NCBI GenBank assembly: GCA_963210315.1
Contig: OY723252.1
Location: 1-64,000 of the forward strand
Reading direction: 5' to 3'
DNA length: 64,000 bases
DNA from: Rhynchopus euleeides
Taxonomy: Eukaryota > Euglenozoa > Diplonemea > Diplonemida > Diplonemidae
Part shown: positions 10,392 through 21,476 of the stretch, in pieces
Layout of the letters: every line of letters begins with the position of its first letter
Position numbering within the stretch: position 1 is the stretch's first letter
Program-made: the position numbers and the translations under genes
Notes under the pieces: model-generated
The model's database searches: none
The model's input: the letters and a program-made list of their open reading frames with translations, nothing else
What the model was told of the DNA's origin: nothing

Positions 10392-12381
10392 TTGCTGGAA
10401 CAGACACCGCAGCCGGTGTGGTCGAGGGGCTTGGTGGTGCCAAACAGAAGACGTCCATCCTCCACATCTACCCTGTCGTTGAGCAGCTCCTCCTGACACA
10501 CAACGAGTACGTCCGTGTGTACAAGTCTGCTGGGAACCTCCTCGATAACACCAACCACTCCAACACCAGCATTGTGATCCATCTTGACGAGGTGCGAGGG
10601 CAGGAGAAGAAGGGCGACGAGTACGCGAACCCCATCGCGGAGTCGGAGTTGCGAGCGGTTTACACGGTCGACAAGGGGGAACGCCATGGTCTGCCTGAGT
10701 GGAGTGCATACAACCTCGGTGGTGGGGAGGAGAAGGTTGTTCATTACATGTCTCGGTTCTGGGAGCCGATGATGTTCCCAATCATTCATGTACTTGCAGA
10801 TGGAAGCGTTGGTTGGCGTCTCTACAGCGAAGGGAACGGGCAGCAGGATCAGCAGTACCACAAGGTCTCCGCACAAGACTACGGGGCCTTCCACCTCTTC
10901 CACCGGCAGGACAAGCCAAATCCTGCACTGACCATGAAGAAGCTGACGGAGTTGTACATCCTCCAGATGGCCCTTCGTGCAATTGAGCAGCGCGTTGGCT
11001 ACATGTCTCTGCGGCTGAAGCAGTTCCGCTTCGACACTACAGACAACCTTCGGCAGAGGATCAACAGCACGACGACTGCACCACTGACGCGCACCAACGT
11101 GACGATCCCCATGGGCTCGAGCTTCCAGCGAAGCAAGAAGGCACGTGATGAGCGCCTCAACGATGCGCTCGCACTGAACAACCGCCTCGGTGCACCCGAC
11201 TACTTCATCACGCTGACAGCCAACCCCAACTGGCGCGAGATCACCGAAAACCTTCGTGAAGGCGAGCGGCCGTGCGACAGGCCTGACCTGATTCATCGGG
11301 TCTTCAACGGAAAGACGCGTGCGCTTGTCGAGGCAATCCGGGACAAGAATGTGCTGGGGATGTGCGAGGCATTTGTGTACGCTGTGGAGTACCAGAAGAG
11401 AGGGCTGCCACACATCCACATGCTGGTCTGGGTCGTGAGCGACAACAAGCCGAAGACGACTGTTGTTCTCGATCAGATTGTCAACGCACAGCTCCCCGAT
11501 CCGGACACACAGCCCCACATCTTCAAGCTGATCTCGGACACGTGCGTGCATTTGATGTGCGACAAGATCCCGTCAGCAAAGTGCAAGGTGAAAAGCACAA
11601 AGACTGGGAAGTCCGAGTGCAAGTCCAACTTCCCAAAGCCGTTCCAGGAGGTGTCCATCATCGATGCAAACGGGATCTACTGCCTTCCGAGGAGGCCCGA
11701 CAATGGCCGCAAGACGGTTGTGCCGGAATCGACTGTGAAGAACCGCCACCTGCACGAGAAGGACAACAGGTACGTGGTGCCTCACAACCTGTACCTCTGC
11801 TGTCTGATGGGTGCGCATGTCAACGTGAACCCTGTCTCTTCGATCAAGGTTGTGCACTACCTCTTCAAGTATCTCTACAAGGGCGAGGCTGACGCGAAGG
11901 TATCAACTTCGATGAAGAAGGACAGCACAGAAGGGGGTGGCGGGTCCGAAGACACCCCCAAGAATGAGCCGCTAGACTACATGCAGGGGGTGTACATGGG
12001 GTCGACCGAAGCTGCTGGGTACCAGGCGCCTGTCCACAACCAGGATGTGACGGAAGAGACGGATGAAGAGGGAACACCCACAGTCGTCGAGACCATCACA
12101 AGATATGAGAAGAAATGGGAGAACGAGGTATGCCTTTGCCCTTGCATCTTCGACAACACTTGCACATTAAACAGGTCGTGTGCCAGAAATGCCTGTTCAG
12201 TTTCAAGAACACACAAGGATACAGGGTACACATCGCCTCCTGTGAGAAGAAGTGCAGATCCTGCGGAGCAGACAAAAAGGGAAGAAGCCACACGTGCCGG
12301 ACTGGCGCAAAGAAGAACCACGAGAGCAAAAGGCGGTACTTGACGAAGCTGGGGTCGGAGGCTGTGACATGGGGCTCATAG
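10388..12381 (+). CDS. Helitron Rep (HUH/Y2) catalytic piece, helicase missing
   Basis: This continues the protein starting at 9123. It carries the Helitron_like_N region with motif FITLTANPNW (about 11200), the metal-binding HUH motif LPHIHMLVW (histidines at 11411-11413 and 11417-11419) and the two-tyrosine motif YLFKYLYK (tyrosines at 11858, 11870 and 11876). These are the residues expected to nick and bind the DNA 5' end. A 47-nt GT-AG intron at 12128-12174 joins, in phase 0, a third C2HC finger (CQKC...HIASC) ending at 12381. No PIF1-type helicase follows, although autonomous Helitrons normally encode one, so the copy is probably not self-sufficient. Without splicing, the frame would run to 12343 with an unrelated tail. 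Confidence 0.8.
12128..12174 (+). other. Predicted 47-nt intron in Helitron gene
   Basis: The intron starts gtatgc and ends aaacag. Splicing is phase 0 between GAG and GTC and changes the downstream frame into one that encodes a C2HC finger like those at the protein's N-terminus. The finger match supports the splice. Confidence 0.6.
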
Positions 12382-12736
12382 GCAAGGTTCCAGGGAGAAG
12401 CCCAAGCCTCGACAGAAAATCGACAACCTTGTTGTTGATGCAGTACCTGTTGACAGAACAGCACGAGAAAAAGCAATACAAAAAGAAAGCACCACACCAA
12501 CGCTGACAAACAAAGAGTCAGGGGGGCGTCCGTCTTGGCACACGGGTGAAAGGCGTAGCCACAAAGCAATGAATCAACCAAGAGATGCGAGAGCAACAAC
12601 GCAAACAGGACAGACAGGCACGCGAGACCCAGCCCACACTCAGCCCCCTCATGCTCTTCATGGTCCAAACACTCAACATCATGACACAACACACCACCAT
12701 CGCAGGAGGCACACAACGGGTGCTTACACTTCTAGT
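12382..12736 (+). other. Helitron 3' region with candidate CTAG end
   Basis: No further coding domain is seen. The segment ends with CTAG at 12732-12735, followed by T and immediately by octamer array 2. Helitron 3' ends have the form CTRR after a short hairpin; a weak GCAC/GTGC stem lies upstream. The assignment is tentative because no matching 5' TC end was found. Confidence 0.35.
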
Positions 12737-14468
12737 GCGGGTTTGCGGGTTTGCGGGTTTGCGGGTTTGCGGGTTTGCGGGTTTGCGGGTTTGCGGGTTT
12801 GCGGGTTTGCGGGTTTGCGGGTTTGCGGGTTTGCGGGTTTGCGGGTTTGCGGGTTTGCGGGTTTGCGGGTTTGCGGGTTTGCGGGTTTGCGGGTTTGCGG
12901 GTTTGCGGGTTTGCGGGTTTGCGGGTTTGCGGGTTTGCGGGTTTGCGGGTTTGCGGGTTTGCGGGTTTGCGGGTTTGCGGGTTTGCGGGTTTGCGGGTTT
13001 GCGGGTTTGCGGGTTTGCGGGTTTGCGGGTTTGCGGGTTTGCGGGTTTGCGGGTTTGCGGGTTTGCGGGTTTGCGGGTTTGCGGGTTTGCGGGTTTGCGG
13101 GTTTGCGGGTTTGCGGGTTTGCGGGTTTGCGGGTTTGCGGGTTTGCGGGTTTGCGGGTTTGCGGGTTTGCGGGTTTGCGGGTTTGCGGGTTTGCGGGTTT
13201 GCGGGTTTGCGGGTTTGCGGGTTTGCGGGTTTGCGGGTTTGCGGGTTTGCGGGTTTGCGGGTTTGCGGGTTTGCGGGTTTGCGGGTTTGCGGGTTTGCGG
13301 GTTTGCGGGTTTGCGGGTTTGCGGGTTTGCGGGTTTGCGGGTTTGCGGGTTTGCGGGTTTGCGGGTTTGCGGGTTTGCGGGTTTGCGGGTTTGCGGGTTT
13401 GCGGGTTTGCGGGTTTGCGGGTTTGCGGGTTTGCGGGTTTGCGGGTTTGCGGGTTTGCGGGTTTGCGGGTTTGCGGGTTTGCGGGTTTGCGGGTTTGCGG
13501 GTTTGCGGGTTTGCGGGTTTGCGGGTTTGCGGGTTTGCGGGTTTGCGGGTTTGCGGGTTTGCGGGTTTGCGGGTTTGCGGGTTTGCGGGTTTGCGGGTTT
13601 GCGGGTTTGCGGGTTTGCGGGTTTGCGGGTTTGCGGGTTTGCGGGTTTGCGGGTTTGCGGGTTTGCGGGTTTGCGGGTTTGCGGGTTTGCGGGTTTGCGG
13701 GTTTGCGGGTTTGCGGGTTTGCGGGTTTGCGGGTTTGCGGGTTTGCGGGTTTGCGGGTTTGCGGGTTTGCGGGTTTGCGGGTTTGCGGGTTTGCGGGTTT
13801 GCGGGTTTGCGGGTTTGCGGGTTTGCGGGTTTGCGGGTTTGCGGGTTTGCGGGTTTGCGGGTTTGCGGGTTTGCGGGTTTGCGGGTTTGCGGGTTTGCGG
13901 GTTTGCGGGTTTGCGGGTTTGCGGGTTTGCGGGTTTGCGGGTTTGCGGGTTTGCGGGTTTGCGGGTTTGCGGGTTTGCGGGTTTGCGGGTTTGCGGGTTT
14001 GCGGGTTTGCGGGTTTGCGGGTTTGCGGGTTTGCGGGTTTGCGGGTTTGCGGGTTTGCGGGTTTGCGGGTTTGCGGGTTTGCGGGTTTGCGGGTTTGCGG
14101 GTTTGCGGGTTTGCGGGTTTGCGGGTTTGCGGGTTTGCGGGTTTGCGGGTTTGCGGGTTTGCGGGTTTGCGGGTTTGCGGGTTTGCGGGTTTGCGGGTTT
14201 GCGGGTTTGCGGGTTTGCGGGTTTGCGGGTTTGCGGGTTTGCGGGTTTGCGGGTTTGCGGGTTTGCGGGTTTGCGGGTTTGCGGGTTTGCGGGTTTGCGG
14301 GTTTGCGGGTTTGCGGGTTTGCGGGTTTGCGGGTTTGCGGGTTTGCGGGTTTGCGGGTTTGCGGGTTTGCGGGTTTGCGGGTTTGCGGGTTTGCGGGTTT
14401 GCGGGTTTGCGGGTTTGCGGGTTTGCGGGTTTGCGGGTTTGCGGGTTTGCGGGTTTGCGGGTTTGCGG
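12737..14468. repeat. Octamer satellite array 2 (GGGTTTGC)n
   Basis: About 216 perfect copies of the same unit as array 1, in the same orientation. The Helitron region separates the two arrays, so one array may have been split by an insertion. The right end passes without a spacer into the 32-bp satellite (gcgg/attttcc), sharing GG at the junction. Open frames across it on both strands are artefacts. Confidence 0.95.
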
Positions 14469-14628
14469 ATTTTCCAGATCTGCAGGCAGCCAGTTCCAGG
14501 ATTTTCCAGATCTGACTTTTTTTTTTTTGGTACCCGGGGGGAACCGGGGGACTGCTACACTCCTTTCTCTGCTCACGGGTGTCTGCTGCATGTCGAGGCG
14601 AGAAGCAAGGTGACATGCAGGGCGGAAG
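14467..14628. repeat. First 32-bp satellite unit and unique spacer
   Basis: One and a half satellite units (14467-14516) are followed by a T-run and a spacer of about 110 bp. The spacer contains actcctttctctgctcacgg (about 14555), which also occurs just after the satellite at about 19920, again after a T-run. The satellite thus sits between two direct copies of roughly 70 bp. Confidence 0.7.
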
Positions 14629-17600
14629 CCAGATCTGACTGGAGGCAGCTCAAGGATTTTCCAGATCTGCAGGCAGGCAGTTCCAGGATTTTCCAGGTCT
14701 GCATGCAGGCAGTTCCAGGATTTTCCAGATCTGCAGGCAGCCAGTTCCAGGATTTTCCAGATCTGCAGGCAGCCAGTTCCAGGATTTTCCAGATCTGACT
14801 GGAGGCAGCTCAAGGATTTTCCAGATCTGCAGGCAGCCAGTTCCAGGATTTTCCAGATCTGCAGGCAGCCAGTTCCAGGATTTTCCAGATCTGACTGGAG
14901 GCAGCTCAAGGATTTTCCAGATCTGCAGGCAGCCAGTTCCAGGATTTTCCAGATCTGCAGGCAGCCAGTTCCAGGATTTTCCAGATCTGACTGGAGGCAG
15001 CTCAAGGATTTTCCAGATCTGCAGGCAGCCAGTTCCAGGATTTTCCAGATCTGACTGGAGGCAGCTCAAGGATTTTCCAGATCTGCAGGCAGGCAGTTCC
15101 AGGATTTTCCAGATCTGACTGGAGGCAGCTCAAGGATTTTCCAGGTCTGCAGGCAGGCAGTTCCAGGATTTTCCAGGTCTGCATGCAGGCAGTTCCAGGA
15201 TTTTCCAGATCTGCATGCAGCCAGTTCCAGGATTTTCCAGATCTGCAGGCAGGCAGTTCCAGGATTTTCCAGATCTGCATGCAGCCAGTTCCAGGATTTT
15301 CCAGATCTGCAGGCAGCCAGTTCCAGGATTTTCCAGATCTGACTGGAGGCAGCTCAAGGATTTTCCAGATCTGCAGGCAGGCAGTTCCAGGATTTTCCAG
15401 ATCTGCATGCAGCCAGTTCCAGGATTTTCCAGATCTGCAGGCAGCCAGTTCCAGGATTTTCCAGATCTGCAGGCAGGCAGTTCCAGGATTTTCCAGGTCT
15501 GCATGCAGGCAGTTCCAGGATTTTCCAGATCTGACTGGAGGCAGCTCAAGGATTTTCCAGATCTGCAGGCAGCCAGTTCCAGGATTTTCCAGATCTGCAG
15601 GCAGCCAGTTCCAGGATTTTCCAGATCTGACTGGAGGCAGCTCAAGGATTTTCCAGATCTGCAGGCAGGCAGTTCCAGGATTTTCCAGGTCTGCATGCAG
15701 GCAGTTCCAGGATTTTCCAGATCTGCATGCAGCCAGTTCCAGGATTTTCCAGATCTGCAGGCAGCCAGTTCCAGGATTTTCCAGATCTGACTGGAGGCAG
15801 CTCAAGGATTTTCCAGATCTGCAGGCAGGCAGTTCCAGGATTTTCCAGATCTGCATGCAGCCAGTTCCAGGATTTTCCAGATCTGCAGGCAGCCAGTTCC
15901 AGGATTTTCCAGATCTGCAGGCAGGCAGTTCCAGGATTTTCCAGGTCTGCATGCAGGCAGTTCCAGGATTTTCCAGATCTGACTGGAGGCAGCTCAAGGA
16001 TTTTCCAGATCTGCAGGCAGCCAGTTCCAGGATTTTCCAGATCTGCAGGCAGCCAGTTCCAGGATTTTCCAGATCTGACTGGAGGCAGCTCAAGGATTTT
16101 CCAGATCTGCAGGCAGGCAGTTCCAGGATTTTCCAGGTCTGCATGCAGGCAGTTCCAGGATTTTCCAGATCTGCATGCAGCCAGTTCCAGGATTTTCCAG
16201 ATCTGCAGGCAGCCAGTTCCAGGATTTTCCAGATCTGACTGGAGGCAGCTCAAGGATTTTCCAGATCTGCATGCAGCCAGTTCCAGGATTTTCCAGATCT
16301 GCAGGCAGCCAGTTCCAGGATTTTCCAGATCTGACTGGAGGCAGCTCAAGGATTTTCCAGATCTGCAGGCAGGCAGTTACAGGATTTTCCAGATCTGCAT
16401 GCAACCAGTTCCAGGATTTTCCAGATCTGCAGGCAGCCAGTTCCAGGATTTTCCAGATCTGACTGGAGGCAGCTCAAGGATTTTCCAGATCTGCAGGCAG
16501 CCAGTTCCAGGATTTTCCAGATCTGACTGGAGGCAGCTCAAGGATTTTCCAGATCTGCAGGCAGGCAGTTCCAGGATTTTCCAGGTCTGCATGCAGGCAG
16601 TTCCAGGATTTTCCAGATCTGCATGCAGCCAGTTCCAGGATTTTCCAGATCTGCAGGCAGCCAGTTCCAGGATTTTCCAGATCTGACTGGAGGCAGCTCA
16701 AGGATTTTCCAGATCTGCAGGCAGGCAGTTCCAGGATTTTCCAGGTCTGCATGCAGGCAGTTCCAGGATTTTCCAGATCTGCATGCAGCCAGTTCCAGGA
16801 TTTTCCAGATCTGCAGGCAGCCAGTTCCAGGATTTTCCAGATCTGACTGGAGGCAGCTCAAGGATTTTCCAGATCTGCAGGCAGGCAGTTCCAGGATTTT
16901 CCAGATCTGCATGCAGCCAGTTCCAGGATTTTCCAGATCTGCAGGCAGCCAGTTCCAGGATTTTCCAGATCTGCAGGCAGGCAGTTCCAGGATTTTCCAG
17001 GTCTGCATGCAGGCAGTTCCAGGATTTTCCAGATCTGACTGGAGGCAGCTCAAGGATTTTCCAGATCTGCAGGCAGCCAGTTCCAGGATTTTCCAGATCT
17101 GCAGGCAGCCAGTTCCAGGATTTTCCAGATCTGACTGGAGGCAGCTCAAGGATTTTCCAGATCTGCAGGCAGGCAGTTCCAGGATTTTCCAGGTCTGCAT
17201 GCAGGCAGTTCCAGGATTTTCCAGATCTGCATGCAGCCAGTTCCAGGATTTTCCAGATCTGCAGGCAGCCAGTTCCAGGATTTTCCAGATCTGACTGGAG
17301 GCAGCTCAAGGATTTTCCAGATCTGCATGCAGCCAGTTCCAGGATTTTCCAGATCTGCAGGCAGCCAGTTCCAGGATTTTCCAGATCTGACTGGAGGCAG
17401 CTCAAGGATTTTCCAGATCTGCAGGCAGGCAGTTACAGGATTTTCCAGATCTGCATGCAACCAGTTCCAGGATTTTCCAGATCTGCAGGCAGCCAGTTCC
17501 AGGATTTTCCAGATCTGACTGGAGGCAGCTCAAGGATTTTCCAGATCTGCAGGCAGCCAGTTCCAGGATTTTCCAGATCTGACTGGAGGCAGCTCAAGGA

Positions 17601-19800
17601 TTTTCCAGATCTGCAGGCAGGCAGTTCCAGGATTTTCCAGGTCTGCATGCAGGCAGTTCCAGGATTTTCCAGATCTGCATGCAGCCAGTTCCAGGATTTT
17701 CCAGATCTGCAGGCAGCCAGTTCCAGGATTTTCCAGATCTGACTGGAGGCAGCTCAAGGATTTTCCAGATCTGCAGGCAGGCAGTTCCAGGATTTTCCAG
17801 GTCTGCATGCAGGCAGTTCCAGGATTTTCCAGATCTGCATGCAGCCAGTTCCAGGATTTTCCAGATCTGCAGGCAGCCAGTTCCAGGATTTTCCAGATCT
17901 GACTGGAGGCAGCTCAAGGATTTTCCAGATCTGCAGGCAGGCAGTTCCAGGATTTTCCAGATCTGCATGCAGCCAGTTCCAGGATTTTCCAGATCTGCAG
18001 GCAGCCAGTTCCAGGATTTTCCAGATCTGCAGGCAGGCAGTTCCAGGATTTTCCAGGTCTGCATGCAGGCAGTTCCAGGATTTTCCAGATCTGACTGGAG
18101 GCAGCTCAAGGATTTTCCAGATCTGCAGGCAGCCAGTTCCAGGATTTTCCAGATCTGCAGGCAGCCAGTTCCAGGATTTTCCAGATCTGACTGGAGGCAG
18201 CTCAAGGATTTTCCAGATCTGCAGGCAGGCAGTTCCAGGATTTTCCAGGTCTGCATGCAGGCAGTTCCAGGATTTTCCAGATCTGCATGCAGCCAGTTCC
18301 AGGATTTTCCAGATCTGCAGGCAGCCAGTTCCAGGATTTTCCAGATCTGACTGGAGGCAGCTCAAGGATTTTCCAGATCTGCATGCAGCCAGTTCCAGGA
18401 TTTTCCAGATCTGCAGGCAGCCAGTTCCAGGATTTTCCAGATCTGACTGGAGGCAGCTCAAGGATTTTCCAGATCTGCAGGCAGGCAGTTACAGGATTTT
18501 CCAGATCTGCATGCAACCAGTTCCAGGATTTTCCAGATCTGCAGGCAGCCAGTTCCAGGATTTTCCAGATCTGACTGGAGGCAGCTCAAGGATTTTCCAG
18601 ATCTGCAGGCAGCCAGTTCCAGGATTTTCCAGATCTGACTGGAGGCAGCTCAAGGATTTTCCAGATCTGCAGGCAGGCAGTTCCAGGATTTTCCAGGTCT
18701 GCATGCAGGCAGTTCCAGGATTTTCCAGATCTGCATGCAGCCAGTTCCAGGATTTTCCAGATCTGCAGGCAGCCAGTTCCAGGATTTTCCAGATCTGACT
18801 GGAGGCAGCTCAAGGATTTTCCAGATCTGCAGGCAGGCAGTTCCAGGATTTTCCAGGTCTGCATGCAGGCAGTTCCAGGATTTTCCAGATCTGCATGCAG
18901 CCAGTTCCAGGATTTTCCAGATCTGCAGGCAGCCAGTTCCAGGATTTTCCAGATCTGACTGGAGGCAGCTCAAGGATTTTCCAGATCTGCAGGCAGGCAG
19001 TTCCAGGATTTTCCAGATCTGCATGCAGCCAGTTCCAGGATTTTCCAGATCTGCAGGCAGCCAGTTCCAGGATTTTCCAGATCTGCAGGCAGGCAGTTCC
19101 AGGATTTTCCAGGTCTGCATGCAGGCAGTTCCAGGATTTTCCAGATCTGACTGGAGGCAGCTCAAGGATTTTCCAGATCTGCAGGCAGCCAGTTCCAGGA
19201 TTTTCCAGATCTGCAGGCAGCCAGTTCCAGGATTTTCCAGATCTGACTGGAGGCAGCTCAAGGATTTTCCAGATCTGCAGGCAGGCAGTTCCAGGATTTT
19301 CCAGGTCTGCATGCAGGCAGTTCCAGGATTTTCCAGATCTGCAGGCAGCCAGTTCCAGGATTTTCCAGATCTGCAGGCAGCCAGTTCCAGGATTTTCCAG
19401 ATCTGACTGGAGGCAGCTCAAGGATTTTCCAGATCTGCAGGCAGCCAGTTCCAGGATTTTCCAGATCTGCAGGCAGCCAGTTCCAGGATTTTCCAGATCT
19501 GACTGGAGGCAGCTCAAGGATTTTCCAGATCTGCAGGCAGCCAGTTCCAGGATTTTCCAGATCTGACTGGAGGCAGCTCAAGGATTTTCCAGATCTGCAG
19601 GCAGGCAGTTCCAGGATTTTCCAGATCTGCATGCAGGCAGCTCAAGGATTTTCCAGATCTGCACGCAGGCAGTTCCAGGATTTTCCAGGTCTGCATGCAG
19701 GCAGTTCCAGGATTTTCCAGATCTGCATGCAGGCAGCTCAAGGATTTTCCAGATCTGCATGCAGGCAGTTCCAGGATTTTCCAGATCTGCCTGCAGGCAG
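14629..19800. repeat. 32-bp satellite with 1056-bp higher-order repeat
   Basis: About 160 monomers of 32 bp. The core is ggattttccagatctg, with variable halves (caggcagccagttcca, actggaggcagctcaa, catgcaggcagttcca). Private variants recur every 1056 bp (33 monomers): the agttac variant ends at 16380, 17436 and 18492. The higher-order unit is repeated about 3.7 times between about 15642 and 19517; the edges are irregular. Three monomers make 96 bp, so frames stay open as 32-residue repeats on both strands; these are not proteins. Confidence 0.95.
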
Positions 19801-21476
19801 CGTTTCAATCATGGTTTTGCCAAGATCTGCAGCTCGTGGTCGACAGGTGCCCGATTTCTCTGGAGGTTTCGTCGAAGGCAGACGGCAGCTTTTTTTGGGA
19901 CACAAGAGTGGGCCTGCTCCACTCCTTTCTCTGCTCACGGGTGCTCCTTGAGGTGAGAGGTGTCACCGCTGAAGCCGACGACACCTGTTGTGAGGCAGAT
20001 GTGGCAGCGGCTGGAGCGCCCTGTTTGAACAACAATCCACAGGCGAACGTCCTGTCCAGTTTCCTCCCAATGGGTGACCATTGAAGACGTTCTGGAAACG
20101 CGCAAATAATGGGGTGGTTTACGAGAACGAGTGGTCCCTGACTCACAAGCACCTGCCGGCAGCTCATGGATGTCACAAGATTGCATGCAGGCAGCTCCTT
20201 ACCGTCCGGGCCATCCCCTCCATACCACTTGCGGGGGAGAAGGGCAGAATCGAGGCGAAGGGTGGAATCTGGGAGAGAAATATCAGGGGTCCGTGTCGTG
20301 GCTCTCACACATATTCTTCTGGTGCCACTCGCCAACGGCAAACTTTTTGGATGTCACGGACCTCCTCAAAGGATCTCAACGTGTGAGAGGTGGAAACAGA
20401 GACGGAGAGTGTGGTAAGTGTGGGGGAATGGGGAAACCCGAAAGAGGGTGAGCGGGCAAAGAGCGAATGATTGATCAATGTTGTGTCGCAGAAGAAGAGA
20501 GAGATGAACACACACGCATCTGCGTCCGCTGCCTGGGCAGCAAGAGATTGGTGAGTGGACAGGTCTCGAACGCGCTGCGAATTGGAGGTTAGTGGCGCAG
20601 TCCAACAAACATCGGTGGGGTGGGAATAACGAAGGTGGATTTCAGGATTTGAGCTAAGGTGGGCTACTACCCCACCGAGGTTTCTCTACTCACCACGGCA
20701 GCAAAACACAATGCAGATTATTAGAGAAGAAGCTGTCACACTTCGCACGGTGCCCACTGTGGGAGGAGGGGGTTCTTGGGGACGGCTGTCTTGCCCCCAG
20801 ACACCCCGCCCACCACATTTTTGCAGAAAAAAATCTACCTTGTGTTTTGCTGGCCATGGGGCAAACACATCGGTGGGGCAGCAACTTTGATGGGGCAAAA
20901 ACATTGGTGGGGCCTGTGGTCCGGCCCACCCAAAAACGTGCTGAAGTGCACCACACCAGACCTCTTCATAAAGAAAGCTGTCTTGTATACGACAGACACA
21001 CACCCGTGTTTGGTGCAGGTGCGTTGTCGCTGTTGCTTCTGCACCTTTGGGGGGTATGAAGAGGTGGAGTGGGTCTTCGGTCGGACATAAGACACAGAAC
21101 ATCAATATGCACACGATGATGGTGAGGATGACGGGTGGGGTGCGCATGGGGAAGGATGAAGCGGACAGGTGTGACACTGTCGCTGCACGGGTGAAATGCA
21201 CGAACTGGGGGATAAGGAAAAAGATACAAATGGCACAGTCGTCTGGTTTCCGCAGCTGCGGAAAAACCAAATCTGTGTCTTTTTTTTGCCTGTCAGGTGG
21301 ACCACCGGGTGGGGAGAGAACCGGTGTGAGGGAATCTGTGTCATGTGTCATCAAAGAAGGAACGAAAAAAGAATGAGCAAAGAAAAGTCAACACGGCAGT
21401 GCCACACCCGTTTGTCGTGAGTCGTTCATGTAGTCAACAACAGGGTAGCCAACCGTAACAAGCAAACGGCAATCAA
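19801..21476. other. Intergenic region, no recognised gene
   Basis: Degenerate satellite and the direct-repeat flank reach about 19945. A possible small exon at about 20491-20555 sits between a cag and a gtgagt, but no family is recognisable. Near 20373-20400 a 25-bp stretch matches the last codons of the fusion gene at 21477, suggesting a tiny partial duplication. 21072-21110 shares about 35 bp (gtcttcggtcggaca...) with 34415-34450. Confidence 0.4.

Noticed and set aside
10079..11551. 490-codon minus frame opposite the Helitron gene
   Set aside because: Shadow of the plus-strand gene; no domain, whereas the plus frame carries HUH and Y2 motifs.
14629..19800. CRISPR array
   Set aside because: Units abut with no unique spacers, and neighbours vary as satellite variants; eukaryotic context.
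14629..19800. ggattttcc in the 32-bp satellite as a kappa-B-like site
   Set aside because: Resemblance to a short degenerate consensus; no reason to expect that factor in this organism.
12569..19808. Long open frames on both strands across the octamer and 32-bp satellites
   Set aside because: Repeat translation only (8- and 32-residue periods), open in several frames at once.
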